DNA of 64,000 bases, taken from positions 20,026,078 through 20,090,077 of the forward strand of contig OY829537.1 of the NCBI GenBank assembly GCA_963691705.1, in the 5' to 3' direction. The DNA is from Viola odorata (taxonomy: Eukaryota; Streptophyta; Magnoliopsida; Malpighiales; Violaceae). The translations under genes were made by a program, and so were the position numbers. The notes beneath the pieces are model-generated. The model saw only the letters and a list, made by a program, of their open reading frames with translations. It did not search any database and had not been told where the DNA came from. The stretch's first letter is position 1, and each line of letters begins with the position of its first letter. This document shows, piece after piece, positions 23,101 to 35,553 of this stretch.

Positions 23101-26100
23101 TTATTGACACATGCATGTAAACACATGATTATATACAATTCTGATTTAGTATAAGCACTAAATCGATCAATGAATTGAAATGAAGCAAAGGCAGTATACC
23201 CTATCCTTCATTGCACTAGATCTTTCAGGGTGAAGCACAAGCCTCTGTTCAGCTATGGGTAACAAATGGTCCCTTTCAGAAGAATTTTCAAATAAATAAG
23301 GGTTTTCTTTTCCAAACAAAAAAGTGGAGTCTTGATTTCTTTATCAATTTGAATAGATCATGTTGAATTTGAAAACACCTCAAATATATTTTGTGAAACA
23401 ACCTTGTAAGTACACAGCATAAATGTTTCAGTGGCATGCCAAAACCCAAGTAAGTCACAACACTGAAGAAAGGATACTAGTAACCAAAAAGAGAGAAATA
23501 ATAATATCAATGGAGGACTGGGGCATGGGAGGAGGATAGGAGAGAACCTTTGTTCAAGACTAGGGAGATGTCCTGCATCAGTTGAACGTCTTTCAGCCAA
23601 TCTTAGCAAGATATGAGCTGCAAGCCCATGCTGCCGCTTCAAGACATAATATTGCGCCAGAAGATCAAGATATTTTGCTTGATCAGAAAGGATGGATGTT
23701 CTTGCATGACGAATTGGATAGGAAACTGATGTTGCTGTAGAACCAGCTCGAACCTGCAAGATTGACAACAAAGTCTAAATAACAGCAACTGCAAATCTTT
23801 ACCAGGAAAAAAAAAAAACTGAACTGTGCATGCACCAGCTAAGCTAATAATGTTACAGTTTTCACTGCTTCAACAAGTTCCAAAGCAGAAATTGAACTGA
23901 CCAAAGAAAAAAGAAGGAAACTACTCAAAAAGGGGAGAGAAACAACAGAACTAGACTGAAAAAAGTATACAGAGATCACCATTTCTATAAGCCAGTGTGA
24001 AATTTAAAATTTCTTATCTCCACCCCATAAACATTTAACTCTTGATTTGGGCCTTTCTACTTGCTCTGTCCAATAAACAAATCAAAGCAACACAACAATG
24101 CTGAACAACTAAACATAGTGGCAAACTAAAGGTGAAATAGGCCAACAAGTGGATACAGAGACTCAAAATAAAGAATTCAGAATTTTAACTGATTCAAGTC
24201 AAAAGTTTTAAAGTTTTCAGTGTTCACTTCAAGCTGATTTATAGGTGAGAATGGCTGCTGTGTGATTTTCAACAAAACTAAGCAGTACCTCTTGTGATGG
24301 TTCACGGTCAGCACTTTGCAGAAAAGGCACTAAATCAGGACCTCCATACTCCAACAGCTCATTTTCTAGGCACAGATCAATCATGGCCCTGTAAAGATAC
24401 TCATGAAATATTCTGTCAGGTGACTGGACACCAAGTTGAACAATCTGGCAAATATATTTCTTCCGAGAAGCCTGATCAAGTGCAGGTCGCATAGAAGAAG
24501 GCCTAACAGGAGACCCAATTTCCCTTTGGGAAGCCTCAGGTATTAGAGAACGCAAAGCACTGATAATGATCTCATAGCACTGTTCACGTTGAGCGAGTGC
24601 AGTCTCTCTAGCTTCCACATCAATTTGCTCATTGAAAGCATCACCTGCAGGGTCAAGGGCTTGCGCCTTTTGCAGCGGTAACCGAACCACGGCTTCATAA
24701 AATCTGTAGATCCATCACAATTTAGGGTTAATCTGCACTAGTTCAAATAAACATAAAAAAGAATGAAAAAATGGGTTTCAGCCTTTGTCTTGAAGATTAG
24801 CATCACCTTAAATCCTCAAATCGTTTACAAACTGTTCGTAAATCTGCAGACTCTGGAACTTTGCTCAAGAAATTGAAGGCCTCTCTGGCAAGATTCTCTT
24901 TCTCCACAGGATCTAAAGTTACAGCAGCTCTTTCAAGGAATTCCACAGCTAAGAAAAACTTATAATCAGATTCCTTGAAGTAGCTTGGACAACCCTCACG
25001 TAGTTTTCCACTAACATCATCTACTGTGCCTCTGCCATCAGGACCGGTATAATACTGGAGATATGAATTGTGTTAGTTGAAGAAAACAAATCAGACTGCA
25101 GGATAGCACTCCTCAGTAAAGGAAAAATATTGAGGGGATATCCAATCAAAATAGGAGAAGCTGTAGTTAGAATTGATCTTAGTGTGTTACATATGAGCAA
25201 TTGAGCGTGATTCACCTCCATTAGCGCAGCAATTAACATAGTAGCTAGACGGTCACCCTCTTCAGAGGAAACTAGCTGATGGAATGTCAATTGAACCAAA
25301 GTCTGCCGTAGATTAGCATCAACTCCCTGAACCAAACGTGTTATATGGTGCTGAGAAAGGAGCTGCAGCAAAAATAAAGCTTCACCAGATCTAAGAAGCA
25401 ATTGCCTGATGCACTCCATTGCCCTGACCTGTAGCATAAACAATAATTAAGTCAGGGAAAACATGGCATAAGACACCTGAAATAAATCAAGCATATACCT
25501 CCATGGCAGCCAATTCTGCAGGACTATATGGTAGTCGTTGCCTTTTATTTGATGCCCCACCACCATTGGACTCGACATTCCTTGAGTTACCCCCAAACAA
25601 GTTCCGTACCATACTCCGATCACCACTGCTCCAGTCTGAACCAGTTCCATACAATATAGAACCAGTCAAGTCTCCCAAACCAGCTACACAGCCATAAAGT
25701 CCCCTCCTCTGATTCCTTCTAGATTTTAAGAACTTCTCTAGGGATCGAACCTTGTTTTCAAGTACTAGCATAGCCCCAGCAGACAGCCTGCATACAACTA
25801 CTCCATTTTCGGAAGCAGAACCAGATGCACCACTCTTTATGACAAAAACAGGGAGTTCCCAGACAGGAAAAAGCAACCTTGAAGTGCACAAGCAGAGCCC
25901 TTCATGTGCACCTGAAAATACTGGCTCTGCCTCCTGAACAACCTGTCCCATGCTAAAACCGCCAGTCGTGGTTCTAGTGTTTGATAGCACATTACTACCT
26001 TCAAGTTGAGGCATTCCAACAATTCTAGGATCCTCATAGGTTTCAGCAGCTTTCTCAGCAACAGCATTGCTTATAAGATTTTCAGAATGAATTATCCTTG

Positions 26101-29100
26101 CAGCAATCATTAAACACATTGCAGCTGCCTCACCAGCCCCAAAACGATTAAAGAAATCTTCTAGGACTGATCTAGGAGAGTTGGACTCAAAAAACCTTCT
26201 AAGAATATCCACAGGCCTGTTGAAAACCACTTCCATCATTCCCATGGTACTGAATACAACAATTCTTCGCCTTGGCAATATATGCTGGGTTGCAAGGTCA
26301 CCTCTGGCCCAAAGTTTTATACAAGCCTTTTCACAGGATTCTCTAGAACTTTCAAATCCAAGAAACTCAAGTTCGGAATATAATGAATGCACGGTGGCAG
26401 CAGTATCTAGCGAAGGTAGAACATCTACAACAAAAAGCATTTGACCTTCAACTGGTAGGGAGGACACAGTTTCGCGCAAAGCTCGGGAACTCCTTGCACC
26501 CATGCTACCAGAAATAGATGGTTGTGAGCTTGAGTCCTTGCTCACAATAACGAGAGAAGAAATTGTTGGCAGTGATGAATCAGAAAGGACTAGAGTTCCA
26601 GCAGAATAATATGCTGTTTCAACCTTTAAAGTTAGATCATCAGTTGGAGCTCTATTGGAAAGAGAGAGAGCTCCGAAGGTAAGTCCACCAGTTACACCTA
26701 ATGGAGGAGAGGGTCTAGTCGTTACAACTTTTAAACAGTTTGGCTTTGGAAAATTCGCATTAAACCCGCCCAAACCTCCTACAGCGCCATTACTGCCACT
26801 AGATGGAGAAGTGGAAAGGTACATCCTCCTGCCATCAGATAAAACAGCAACAAGGTGAAGCCACTTGGATTCGAGCATAGACAAAGGCGCGATACTAGTT
26901 ATAGATGGCTTCACTGATCTAATAGGGCTTCTCTGTCCTGTTGACTGCCTGGCTCCATAATGCACATCTCTGTGACTGAACAAATTTCTTTCTTCAGCCA
27001 CTTTCTTCAGTGGTCCCTCCCCATTTGACCCCAGGAGATAAACCTGAAGCTTTACACCTTCAGTTCGTCCATACAAGATCTGTCTTTCATTGTCAAAGAC
27101 CATTTCAACAATGGGGTCAACAGCTCCAAACTTGAATATATTTGGTACTACCCACCTGGAAAAGCACAAAGTCTACCTAAACTGAGACACCCAGAAGCCC
27201 ATAATTACAGAGAAAATATAAATTTGACATTCAGGTTGATCTTCATCAATAAATATAAATTTATCACATAAGCATACGAAAGTTATCACCAAAATACAAT
27301 TAGAAGTTATAGCCATGTGCAACTCAAAGAATCTAACGATGTACCTTGAAATGGCACTACCCAAGCCAGCAGTAAGGCAAACTTTACGGCATCGCTTATG
27401 CCATCCTGAACCAGTAGAGTAATGCAACTCGTAGATATGCCCATCACGTCCAGAAAGCAAGATACGACCCTTATCAGTACACACAATAGAAGTCATGGTA
27501 ACTCCATCAGATGGCACAGTATACTCTGGCAACGATTGTAGTGAAAGCTCTGCATATAGATCAGTACCATCACCAGATCTAGAACAGCATACTCCTACAA
27601 GAATTAGCTAATAGCAAGGCAGACACTAGTCAACAAGAGTGTCTATCAAGTGACAAGATAATCTAAGAGAAGAAAATCCTATGGAACATGCATGAAACTG
27701 GAGTTCAAGAATTCTTCACCCAGTTTTATTTCCTTTACAAATTGAACCTTAATATAAGCAGCAAATCAACAATGAAGATAGTCTCTCGGTTGGAGAAGAT
27801 TCTATAATGTCTTTGACCCACTATAACCACATCGACTTTAACAGGAATTTGAGAAACAGTAAGTTCTCCAACACAAACTAAAAAACAAAAACTTTTCACC
27901 TAGAAGATAGTAGGAATAAAATGAATGATCTTCAGTACTAGGCTGGAGCATAAGAAGCACCACGGCACTAAAATACGCAGAAATGACCATAAATCAATCA
28001 TTAATTCAGTCACTTCCACCTCACAATTTACAAAATAGCTATTCTGCTAAGTCATACGTCAAGCATAATGACATACCAAATAAAGTTATTCTTTGAATTT
28101 TAAAGCATGCACACAATTTGCACCAAATTCATACATTTAAATTCTCCAGAATTGACACTTTATTTTTGGTAAAGGTGAGAAAATCTGAAGGAAGACTACA
28201 AAAAGGTTTCTTCTTATGTTTCAATTTGGTGACTGGAACACAGAAGTAAAGAACTTCATCAAGGTCACATAACTGCCATTCAGCACATCAATAACATATC
28301 ATTGTCATGAACCTAGTGAGTTAAGGGTATATTAATAGATCCCTAACTTGAAGGAAAAGGCCAATAAACATAGAGTTCAAAGCTTCTTTCTATGTGGAAA
28401 AGGCCTGTACAGAAATAATGCCTTTATGAATACAAGATTATAAGAAAGGTGCAGGGTAAGAACCTCAACAGGAGTGGCTAAAACCAACAGGTATTGAATA
28501 GCTTCAACAAAAACACCAGGTTTAGATTTCGCTAGGCCAACAGCACAAATGGCTTGTTCCTCCGCGCAGTATTCAGGACATTGACCATCCCTATTAGATA
28601 AAAGAAGAAAACAACATTAAGCAATGATACACAGCATGCACGAGATGAAGTAACGAGGGTAAGAATTATAAATTTTTTATGGAAAATAGAAAAAAAGGAA
28701 AAACGATCACCACTTATCAAAACGCCATAGAAATAAAGAACTGTCTACGGATGCCCAGGCCCTGCGTATCTCAGGAAATATGCCACACAAAGCAGTCCCT
28801 TCTCCACCAGCAGCATTGTACCTTTCAATAAGTACAGGAGGCAACTCCCAAGTATCCTCCACTTCAATCAAAGGAGGCCACTACAATATGAAAATTAGGA
28901 GTATAGCTTTATTAATTACTACAAAATCTAAATACAAAAGAGAATTATACAATTACAATTTAAATCAAAACAAAATAAAACTTGTCTTTGCTTGAAGGGT
29001 ACCTCTCTTGGGTGACTCGAATAGGGATGGCTGGCGTATCTGGCAGCTTCAAGCGCTTCTTCTAGGTCGGTCTGGGTTGCAGCCTCACGAGCAACGCGAT

Positions 29101-29161
29101 CACTCACCACCAGGCCGGCGTTGGTGACGTCTCGGAGCACAACTTCGTCCTCCCACGACAT
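20104..29161 (-). CDS. NUP155: Nuclear pore complex protein NUP155
   Basis: NUP155 is a large inner-ring nucleoporin: an N-terminal beta-propeller followed by an alpha-solenoid that helps anchor the pore ring to the nuclear envelope. I derived 13 exons: 29003-29161, 28711-28880, 28464-28590, 27345-27607, 25499-27155, 25216-25428, 24807-25054, 24289-24703, 23548-23753, 22548-22896, 21844-22062, 21300-21628 and 20104-20215. They total 4467 nt, 1488 residues, in the range I recall for plant NUP155, with every splice phase consistent. The protein starts MSWEDEVVLRDVTNAG. The propeller blades include GRILLSGRDGHIYELHY and MVFDNERQILYGRTEG. The solenoid follows, with RAMECIRQLLLRSGEALFLL and RYYACE-free helical repeats to the C terminus FSFD. 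Exon 5 is unusually long (1657 nt). No frameshift or stop was seen. Confidence 0.96.
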
Positions 29162-30809
29162 GTCGTTTTGGGGAAAGGAAACAAAACCTAGGATTTGGTG
29201 CGGGAGGTCGAAGACCTAGGGTTTTGTGTGGAATGGAGCGAGGGAAAGATTGGAATTGATAGCAGATAAACGGAGATGTCGTTGATAGAGGAGAAACAAA
29301 GATGGTAGAAGAATTAATCAAATCGTAGAGGTTAATGTTATTAGGGTTTTTGGGAATCAGAGGTTTTAAGTTCAGTGGCGGGCAAATTATGCTCCTTTTT
29401 TAAAAAACGAAGAGGAGCAGCGTAAAAGCAGATCTGTTTCTCTTCTATCATAACGGTGTCTTTTTTCCCTTCTGAGAAAAAATTGACGGCCCCATGTCAC
29501 CCGGTCCTTCAAGTTTTTATTATTTGTTTCAGTAAGTTATTGTAAATGGCCCTCCAAAACTTTCCAATTTTATAGGATGATAACTATCGATTTCATATTA
29601 AAATTGAAATTGAAATTTTCAATAAAAAAATAAAGAGTTGAATTAAAACTCAAATAATATATTCTTTTTAAAACTTCTTTCGTTCAACTTTAAAAATATA
29701 TATATAATAAATTGCATTTTCGTAATTTCTCTTTATTGTGCTTATTTCTTTTTTATTGTAGTATTTTTTTCTTTTAAATCACTATTGAACCCTCACTTTA
29801 AGAGAAAAAATTGCATGTCCCTTAAGTGCCGCGGAATCCATTTATATTTACAGATCGCGTCTACAAGTGTCAAAAAATTAAGTGTCCGATTTAAATTTAT
29901 TTTTTTATTATTTTTTATAAGTATCCTGGCATGTCGGATATGGATTGGACGATTATCGGTATCCAATACTTATCCGACACGGATACGAAGCCATTTTTTA
30001 AATGTCCGCCCACTGTTAAAAATATACTCCCTCCGTCTTTATATACATGTCGCTCACTGTTCATGCACGCGTCTCAAGGAGGCCGGATGACTCACTATTT
30101 GACCCCAAAAAATTCCGTGTTTTTTTTCTAACGTACGTTAATCCTTAACGTACGTCCAAGAAAAAATTCGGGACAAAATTGTCTCAAATAGTGAGTCATC
30201 CGGCCTCCTTGAGATGCGTGCAAATAGTAAAAGCGACAACTATATAAAGACGGAGGGAGTAACTTTTAGGGATGGCAACTAGCGTAACACATGCACAAAT
30301 CAAAATATGACACGTATAATGGGTGATGTAGTAAATGGACACAAACTAATGTACATGTAATGAAAACATAATTAAAGAGCTAATTAATGGATGTCATTAA
30401 TCAACCTTTTTAAATTTTAATTTCTAGTACCTGGGCAGGGACAAAAGGAGGGAGATAAGAAACATTGTCGGAAAAAATAACTTTTCAATTATAATTTTTT
30501 TCCCCAGTTTCTTAGATTTCAAGAAAATATAATTTTCATATTATAATTTTTTCAATTCTTTAAACTCAATATAAAATAAAATAAATAATACAATATCAGT
30601 TTCACGTCAATAAATTATATATTCAAATTTGAGTTTTATTATTTAGGTAACTCTAGTTTTATAAATTTAGTTATTGAAAAGGAAAATCACTTTGCCCAAC
30701 AATATATTGGCATTGCTAGCTACCCCGCGTGTAATTTTGCCTCAGTTCTCCCGGGATTTTTTTCAAACACATTGGATGCATCCCTATTGCAAACTCCAGA
30801 CTCTCTTCC
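29162..30809. promoter_or_regulatory. Divergent intergenic region, NUP155 and LPXC
   Basis: The two genes are transcribed away from each other across this 1.65-kb gap, so both promoters must lie here. A Stowaway-like MITE sits in the middle. No other gene or clear core promoter motif was identified. Confidence 0.55.
30027..30259. mobile_element. Stowaway-like MITE, copy S3 (233 bp)
   Basis: It is flanked by TA, with ends CTCCCTCCGTCTTTATATA and TATATAAAGACGGAGGGAG, which are perfect inverses. The interior AAGGAGGCCGGATGACTCAC is also mirrored. It has the same length as S1 and the best preserved termini of the family, so it is probably the youngest copy in the window. Confidence 0.92.
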
Positions 30810-33146
30810 ATGACTCTCTCCCATGCCCTCAAGCGCTTCTCCAACCTAATTTCTTGGAAATCAGTACTCTCTCTTTCACCCTCTCTTCTCTCTATTTATA
30901 TGTAACCTTCGATCATACATGCTTCCATCTGATATACATCAGACTGGCAGGTTTCAGACGACTCTAAAGAGTGGCCTTGAGGTAAGCGGCAAGGCTCTAC
31001 ACTCCGGCGATCTTTCAACGATCAAGATCTCTCCTGCCCACGCCGGAAAAGGAAGGTATTTTGACTTCCCTTCGAGACCCATTCCCGCATTTATCGACTT
31101 CGTCCAACAATCACCTCTCTGCACCACTCTCTGCAAAGATGGCATCAGAATCCGAACTGTGGAGCACCTGCTTTCTGCTCTGGAGGCCATGGGTGTCGAT
31201 AATTGCTGCATCCAGATATCCATTTCGGGTCAACACTCGGACTTTGAGGTCCCTGTATTGGACGGGTCGGCCCGGGAATGGGTGAGGGCGATAGAAGACG
31301 TTGGGGTAGTGGAAGCAGTAGATGAGTCTGGGAAGCATTGTGAAAGATTTGCGCCGCACTTGAATGAAGCGGTTCATGTGATGAAAAATGATTCTTTTGT
31401 GGCTGCATTTCCGTCGCAGGAACTTCGCATCAGTTATGGGATTGATTTTCCTACTGTTCCCGCTATTGGGTCTCAGTGGTTTACTTTACGTCCTTTCAAT
31501 GAGTCTGTGTATGGAGAACAAATTGCTTCAGCTAGAACTTTCTGTGTCTATGAAGAGGTCAGCATTATTCTTATTCTCTGTTCATTTTCATGGCTTGATT
31601 ATTGCTATTAGATGAAGAGTTAGTAAAGTTATGATGTATCGAAATGCAGCATTGCTTGCTCTACTAGATTTAGAAAAAAATTTGATTATATATTTCCATT
31701 GAGCTAACAGTAGAGCTCACATTGAAAAAGCATTGCAGGTGGAGCATATGCGCAATGCTGGACTTATTAAAGGGGGTTCACTAGACAATGCCATTGTTTG
31801 TAGGTGAGCTGCTTTTTACTTTTTTGTAGGCGAATTGTGAAGGTTCCTATATTCTAGGTTCAATGCAACTGTATTTAACACCAAAAAGAAAATTTATGAA
31901 TCCTTCTCTTCTTATAATGTGTTTGTAACGCCCAGTGTTTGTTCTACAGTGCCAGTGAAGGGTGGTTGAATCCTCCGCTCCATTTCCCTGATGAACCTTG
32001 TCGCCACAAGGTCTTGGACCTTGTTGGCGATCTTTCGCTGTTTGCTCAGTTTGGGAATCAAGGACTTCCAGTTGCACATATAGTTGCTTACAAGGCATAG
32101 ATTTTTTTAACCCTCTACATGCTTTTGCTTTAATAGCATATTATTAGTAATTGACAAATTATTATTCATGGACAGAGTTTCTGTATTTTGGCATTCATAT
32201 GGTAGCATGATACATGTTTGACTGTTTATGATTTCCAAACTGTAGACCGTACATGTTTAAGCCCTTCCTTGTGGATGTTTAAATAGACATAATTAACTAT
32301 ATATATGCGAGCTCACAGATTTGTTCATTGTTGGCAGACTGAGTAGACCACGTTCTTTGTTCATGTTTTGCACTTGTTGCTGAAATCTTGTCCTTGTGTA
32401 TTGTCTTGTCTGAGCATCAACTTTACCTGAATCTTTGTCTTTACTAAAGCTACTATTAGCTCTTGTTATTGCCTTCCCCTTTTGATGATCTCCCTTCATT
32501 CTGTGGACTTAATTGCTTCTTCGCCATGCCACGTTATATTACTAGGTATATTTACCCTATATGCTACTCTTTGAAAGCAGTTAACCTTGCACATCTATTT
32601 TAAGTTTTTTGCAGTCACCTCCTGGATATATCTTACCTAACATGAAAAGGAAAAATGTGGTATGTTCTAATTATATGTATATGTGCTTCTACCGACAGCG
32701 AATATGCACCTTGGTCCGGACACTTGAGGTTGAGGATCTAGATTTGAATAAATGAGATAAAAAACAGATCAATGCGAGTGGATGGGGTGTAGGATTTTTA
32801 ACTTGATTTTTAAGGGCATGTCTTTTGCCCATGACACTCTCAGCTAACTTAGATTTTGTGCTTACTGAGTTCAGAGGCAATCTAAATGGTTTATGTTACA
32901 AAAGCTATTTTTTTCTCGAGGTTGATATCGAATATGATATGTATCTTGTGAAAGTCCATAGTAAAACAGAGGCGTGATTAATCATGTTCTTTCAGCTTTT
33001 GTTTGCATTGTTAATTTCCAAATGTAGCCGTGCAACAATGATGAACCCTATCATGTTTCTGACCGAGTTGTGCCTATGATACACAGGGCGGCCACGCACT
33101 TCATGCTGATTTTGTACGTCACCTCGTTGGATCATTCAACAGGTGA
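30810..33146 (+). CDS. LPXC: UDP-3-O-acyl-N-acetylglucosamine deacetylase (LpxC), mitochondrial
   Basis: LpxC is the zinc amidase that commits UDP-3-O-acyl-GlcNAc to lipid A synthesis. Plants keep the pathway in mitochondria and make lipid-A-like precursors. Proposed exons: 30810-30863, 30943-31557, 31739-31803, 31950-32094 and 33087-33146. They total 939 nt, 312 residues. Zinc and catalytic residues are visible: [16 protein letters not shown] (first zinc His), [14 protein letters not shown] (His and Asp of HxxxD) and GGHALHADF (general-acid His). Exon 1 encodes [18 protein letters not shown], basic and amphipathic like a mitochondrial presequence, joined in phase 0 to TGRFQTTLK. If that 79-nt intron is wrong, the first in-frame ATG is 30919, giving no presequence. 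The last intron (32095-33086) begins GC, not GT. Confidence 0.93.
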
Positions 33147-33474
33147 TTTTGACAAGTCTGAAAGACGACGCAGGTGTTTTCACGACAGATGTTTGTTGAA
33201 GTTCTTCAGCAGATTATGCATTCGCTCTATTGATAAATGTGCCACTGGATTCGTGCAATTCATTAATAGCCAACGTGAGTTATTGATAATTTTGCAACTG
33301 AGCCATTCGAGCTAATTGTTTCACCTTACCTTTTTTACGCCGAGCTAAAGCATGTATAAGGCGACCGGTTTTTTGTTGGATTGAGTAATATGTAGTTGCT
33401 GGCTTGCTGTTTATACTTCTGGGGCTAATGGCTAGGGCTGGATGGAGATCATTTTTATGAAAGAAAAAAAAAAG
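33147..33474. other. LPXC downstream region
   Basis: This is the probable LPXC 3' UTR. No gene is seen. Confidence 0.5.
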
Positions 33475-34688
33475 GAAATAGTTTTTACTCCTCTGTAATA
33501 TCGTCGAAAAAGAAAAACCTTCCATGTACTTGCATTACGCCTCCCCTGGATTACTATTTTCGGGCAAAAAAATTCCTTCCGTCTATTTTCACTAATGGGC
33601 CCATTAAAAACACTCCATATAGTCAGTCAGTGGTACTGTTTTTACCCAAGTTTCCAACAAAGATGGTGAGAGATCCGACGATAGCCGGATCTGGGAGTGT
33701 AAAGGTAGAGGAGAGGAATGTTGAATTTGCTACTATTGTGGACGAGGGGTGGAAGAAGAAGAACAGTGGTGGTGGAGAAGTAGAGAGGTAGTGGTGGTGA
33801 AAGAGAAAAGTGGTGGTGTTGGTGGGTGGGTGGGTGGAGGTGGGAGGTGGCGGTGGTGGGTGGCAGATGGTGGTGAGTGGTTATGATGAGAGGAGAAGAA
33901 TAAAGGGAGGGGTTGTGCAGAGGAATTTTGATGAAAAGAAAAATCAAAAAAGAAAAATCACAAATTGTGGTGAAGAAAAAGAGTTTTTTTATTTATTTTT
34001 TTAATGGAAAAGTTAAAAACCAACTTGTGAACAGAACAAACTTTCCAATTTTTGGAGTAAAAAATAAATAAATTCAGAAAACAAGCATGTCGAGCTATAT
34101 CATAATATCATTTTCATATTTGTCTTACTTTTAAATAAATTATCAATTTTTAATTTTCTTTTTTTATCTTTTAAATATTTTTCTATTTTTTCTGATCTAA
34201 GATTTGAAGACTGAAATTTTCATATCTAGAAATATTATTGTTTCTTAATTTTCTGGGTTAAAAGTAAAAAAAATAGAAAAGAAAAAGAAAGAAAGAAATT
34301 AAGGAATAAGATAATAAGAAATAAAAATGCTGAAAATGTTTCTTTAATTTTTACATTTTTTATATTTTTCTTACTTTTAAATAAATTTTTTTTTCTGATC
34401 TTTTAAATTTTTTTGGAATTTTTAAATTTTTTCTGATTTTTTAAATTAATTATATTATTTTTTTAGATTTTTAAAATTAATTATATTATTTAATACATAA
34501 TTATCTGCTACAACAGGTTTAAAAAAAACCTATTGTGGCAGATAATCTGTTAGATTTAACTGTTAAATTTAACATAAGAAAGCAATTTGTTTAGAAAATA
34601 TAATCCAGGGGAGGAATAATTGAAAATATTAAATACAAGGGAAGTTTTTATTTTTCGACGATAGTACGAAGGTGTTTTAAACTATTTC
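33475..34688. mobile_element. Long-inverted-repeat element between LPXC and RIE1 (called FB3 here)
   Basis: The left end GAAATAGTTTTTACTCC and the right end, reverse-complemented GAAATAGTTTAAAACACC, are alike. The arms then share ATCGTCGAAAAA, TCCCCTGGATTA and more over about 90 bp. The interior holds a GT/GG-rich stretch (about 33764-33880), AT-rich DNA, and a separate hairpin at 34499-34546 (ATTATCTGCTACAACAGG with its complement). I found no convincing target duplication, so the superfamily is unknown. No protein is encoded. Confidence 0.65.
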
Positions 34689-35553
34689 TGGAAAAAAACT
34701 CATTGTAGAAGCAAATAATGTGTACCTTATTTTTTTTTCCTCATGAAGGACGATTGCTCCTGTTTTTTAACCACTTCTTTTTTCTTCTTTTTCTAAACCA
34801 GTTCTTGATACCAAGAAGAAAAACTATGTATTTTTTCAGAAAAGAAAAGCCTTCAAAATATCGATGGGGGCCGCGAGCATGTATAAGTCTATCACAAGAA
34901 ACTTACAACCAAATAGTTATGACTTTCACCCTTAATGGAGCAAACTATGGATCAATCTCCATTACTAAAGCAACATGAAGAACAGAGGAGACTGAAAAAG
35001 AAAAGAAAAAAAAAATACCACTAGTTTCGTGTGATAGAGCACAATTTATAAACATAACCATATGCAATTCAAACCAAAAGCGAGCTCAGGTCTAAAACTC
35101 CCGAGTTCTATCCCAAAGCACACACTCAATGGCACGCGGAAAGCTAAAGATTCATCACATAAACATACACAATGGCATTTGATGATTCTGAGTATGAATC
35201 AAATTTGGGGTAAAAAAAGACAAGTTGAAAGTGTTACATCAATCCTTTCCCTAACAGACAATATCAGATTTATATACCTGCCAAGCTAAACGTATCTACA
35301 GCTACAACATCAATACGCATGAACAGAGACCTTCAAATTTATGCTCCATGTTGCACGCTCAACTCAAACAAATCGCTTAAATGGAAGAATCAGGACACAC
35401 TCAAAGGCTAACATCAAGTAAAAGCACAGAATGAAAGCTATATTAACCAACTGCTGTAACGTTGTCTACTCATCTCAAATATTTGCCCCTCTTCCTGGAT
35501 CTCTCTGTACACGAAGACAAACAAAGAGTAGGTGGTATTCCCATACTGCTTAT
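34689..35553. other. RIE1-like gene downstream region
   Basis: LPXC and the E3 ligase gene converge here. It contains the ligase 3' UTR on the minus strand. No further gene is recognised. Confidence 0.5.

Noticed and set aside
31111..31408. Minus-strand open frames of 87-89 codons
   Set aside because: These are shadows of the GC-rich LPXC coding exon.
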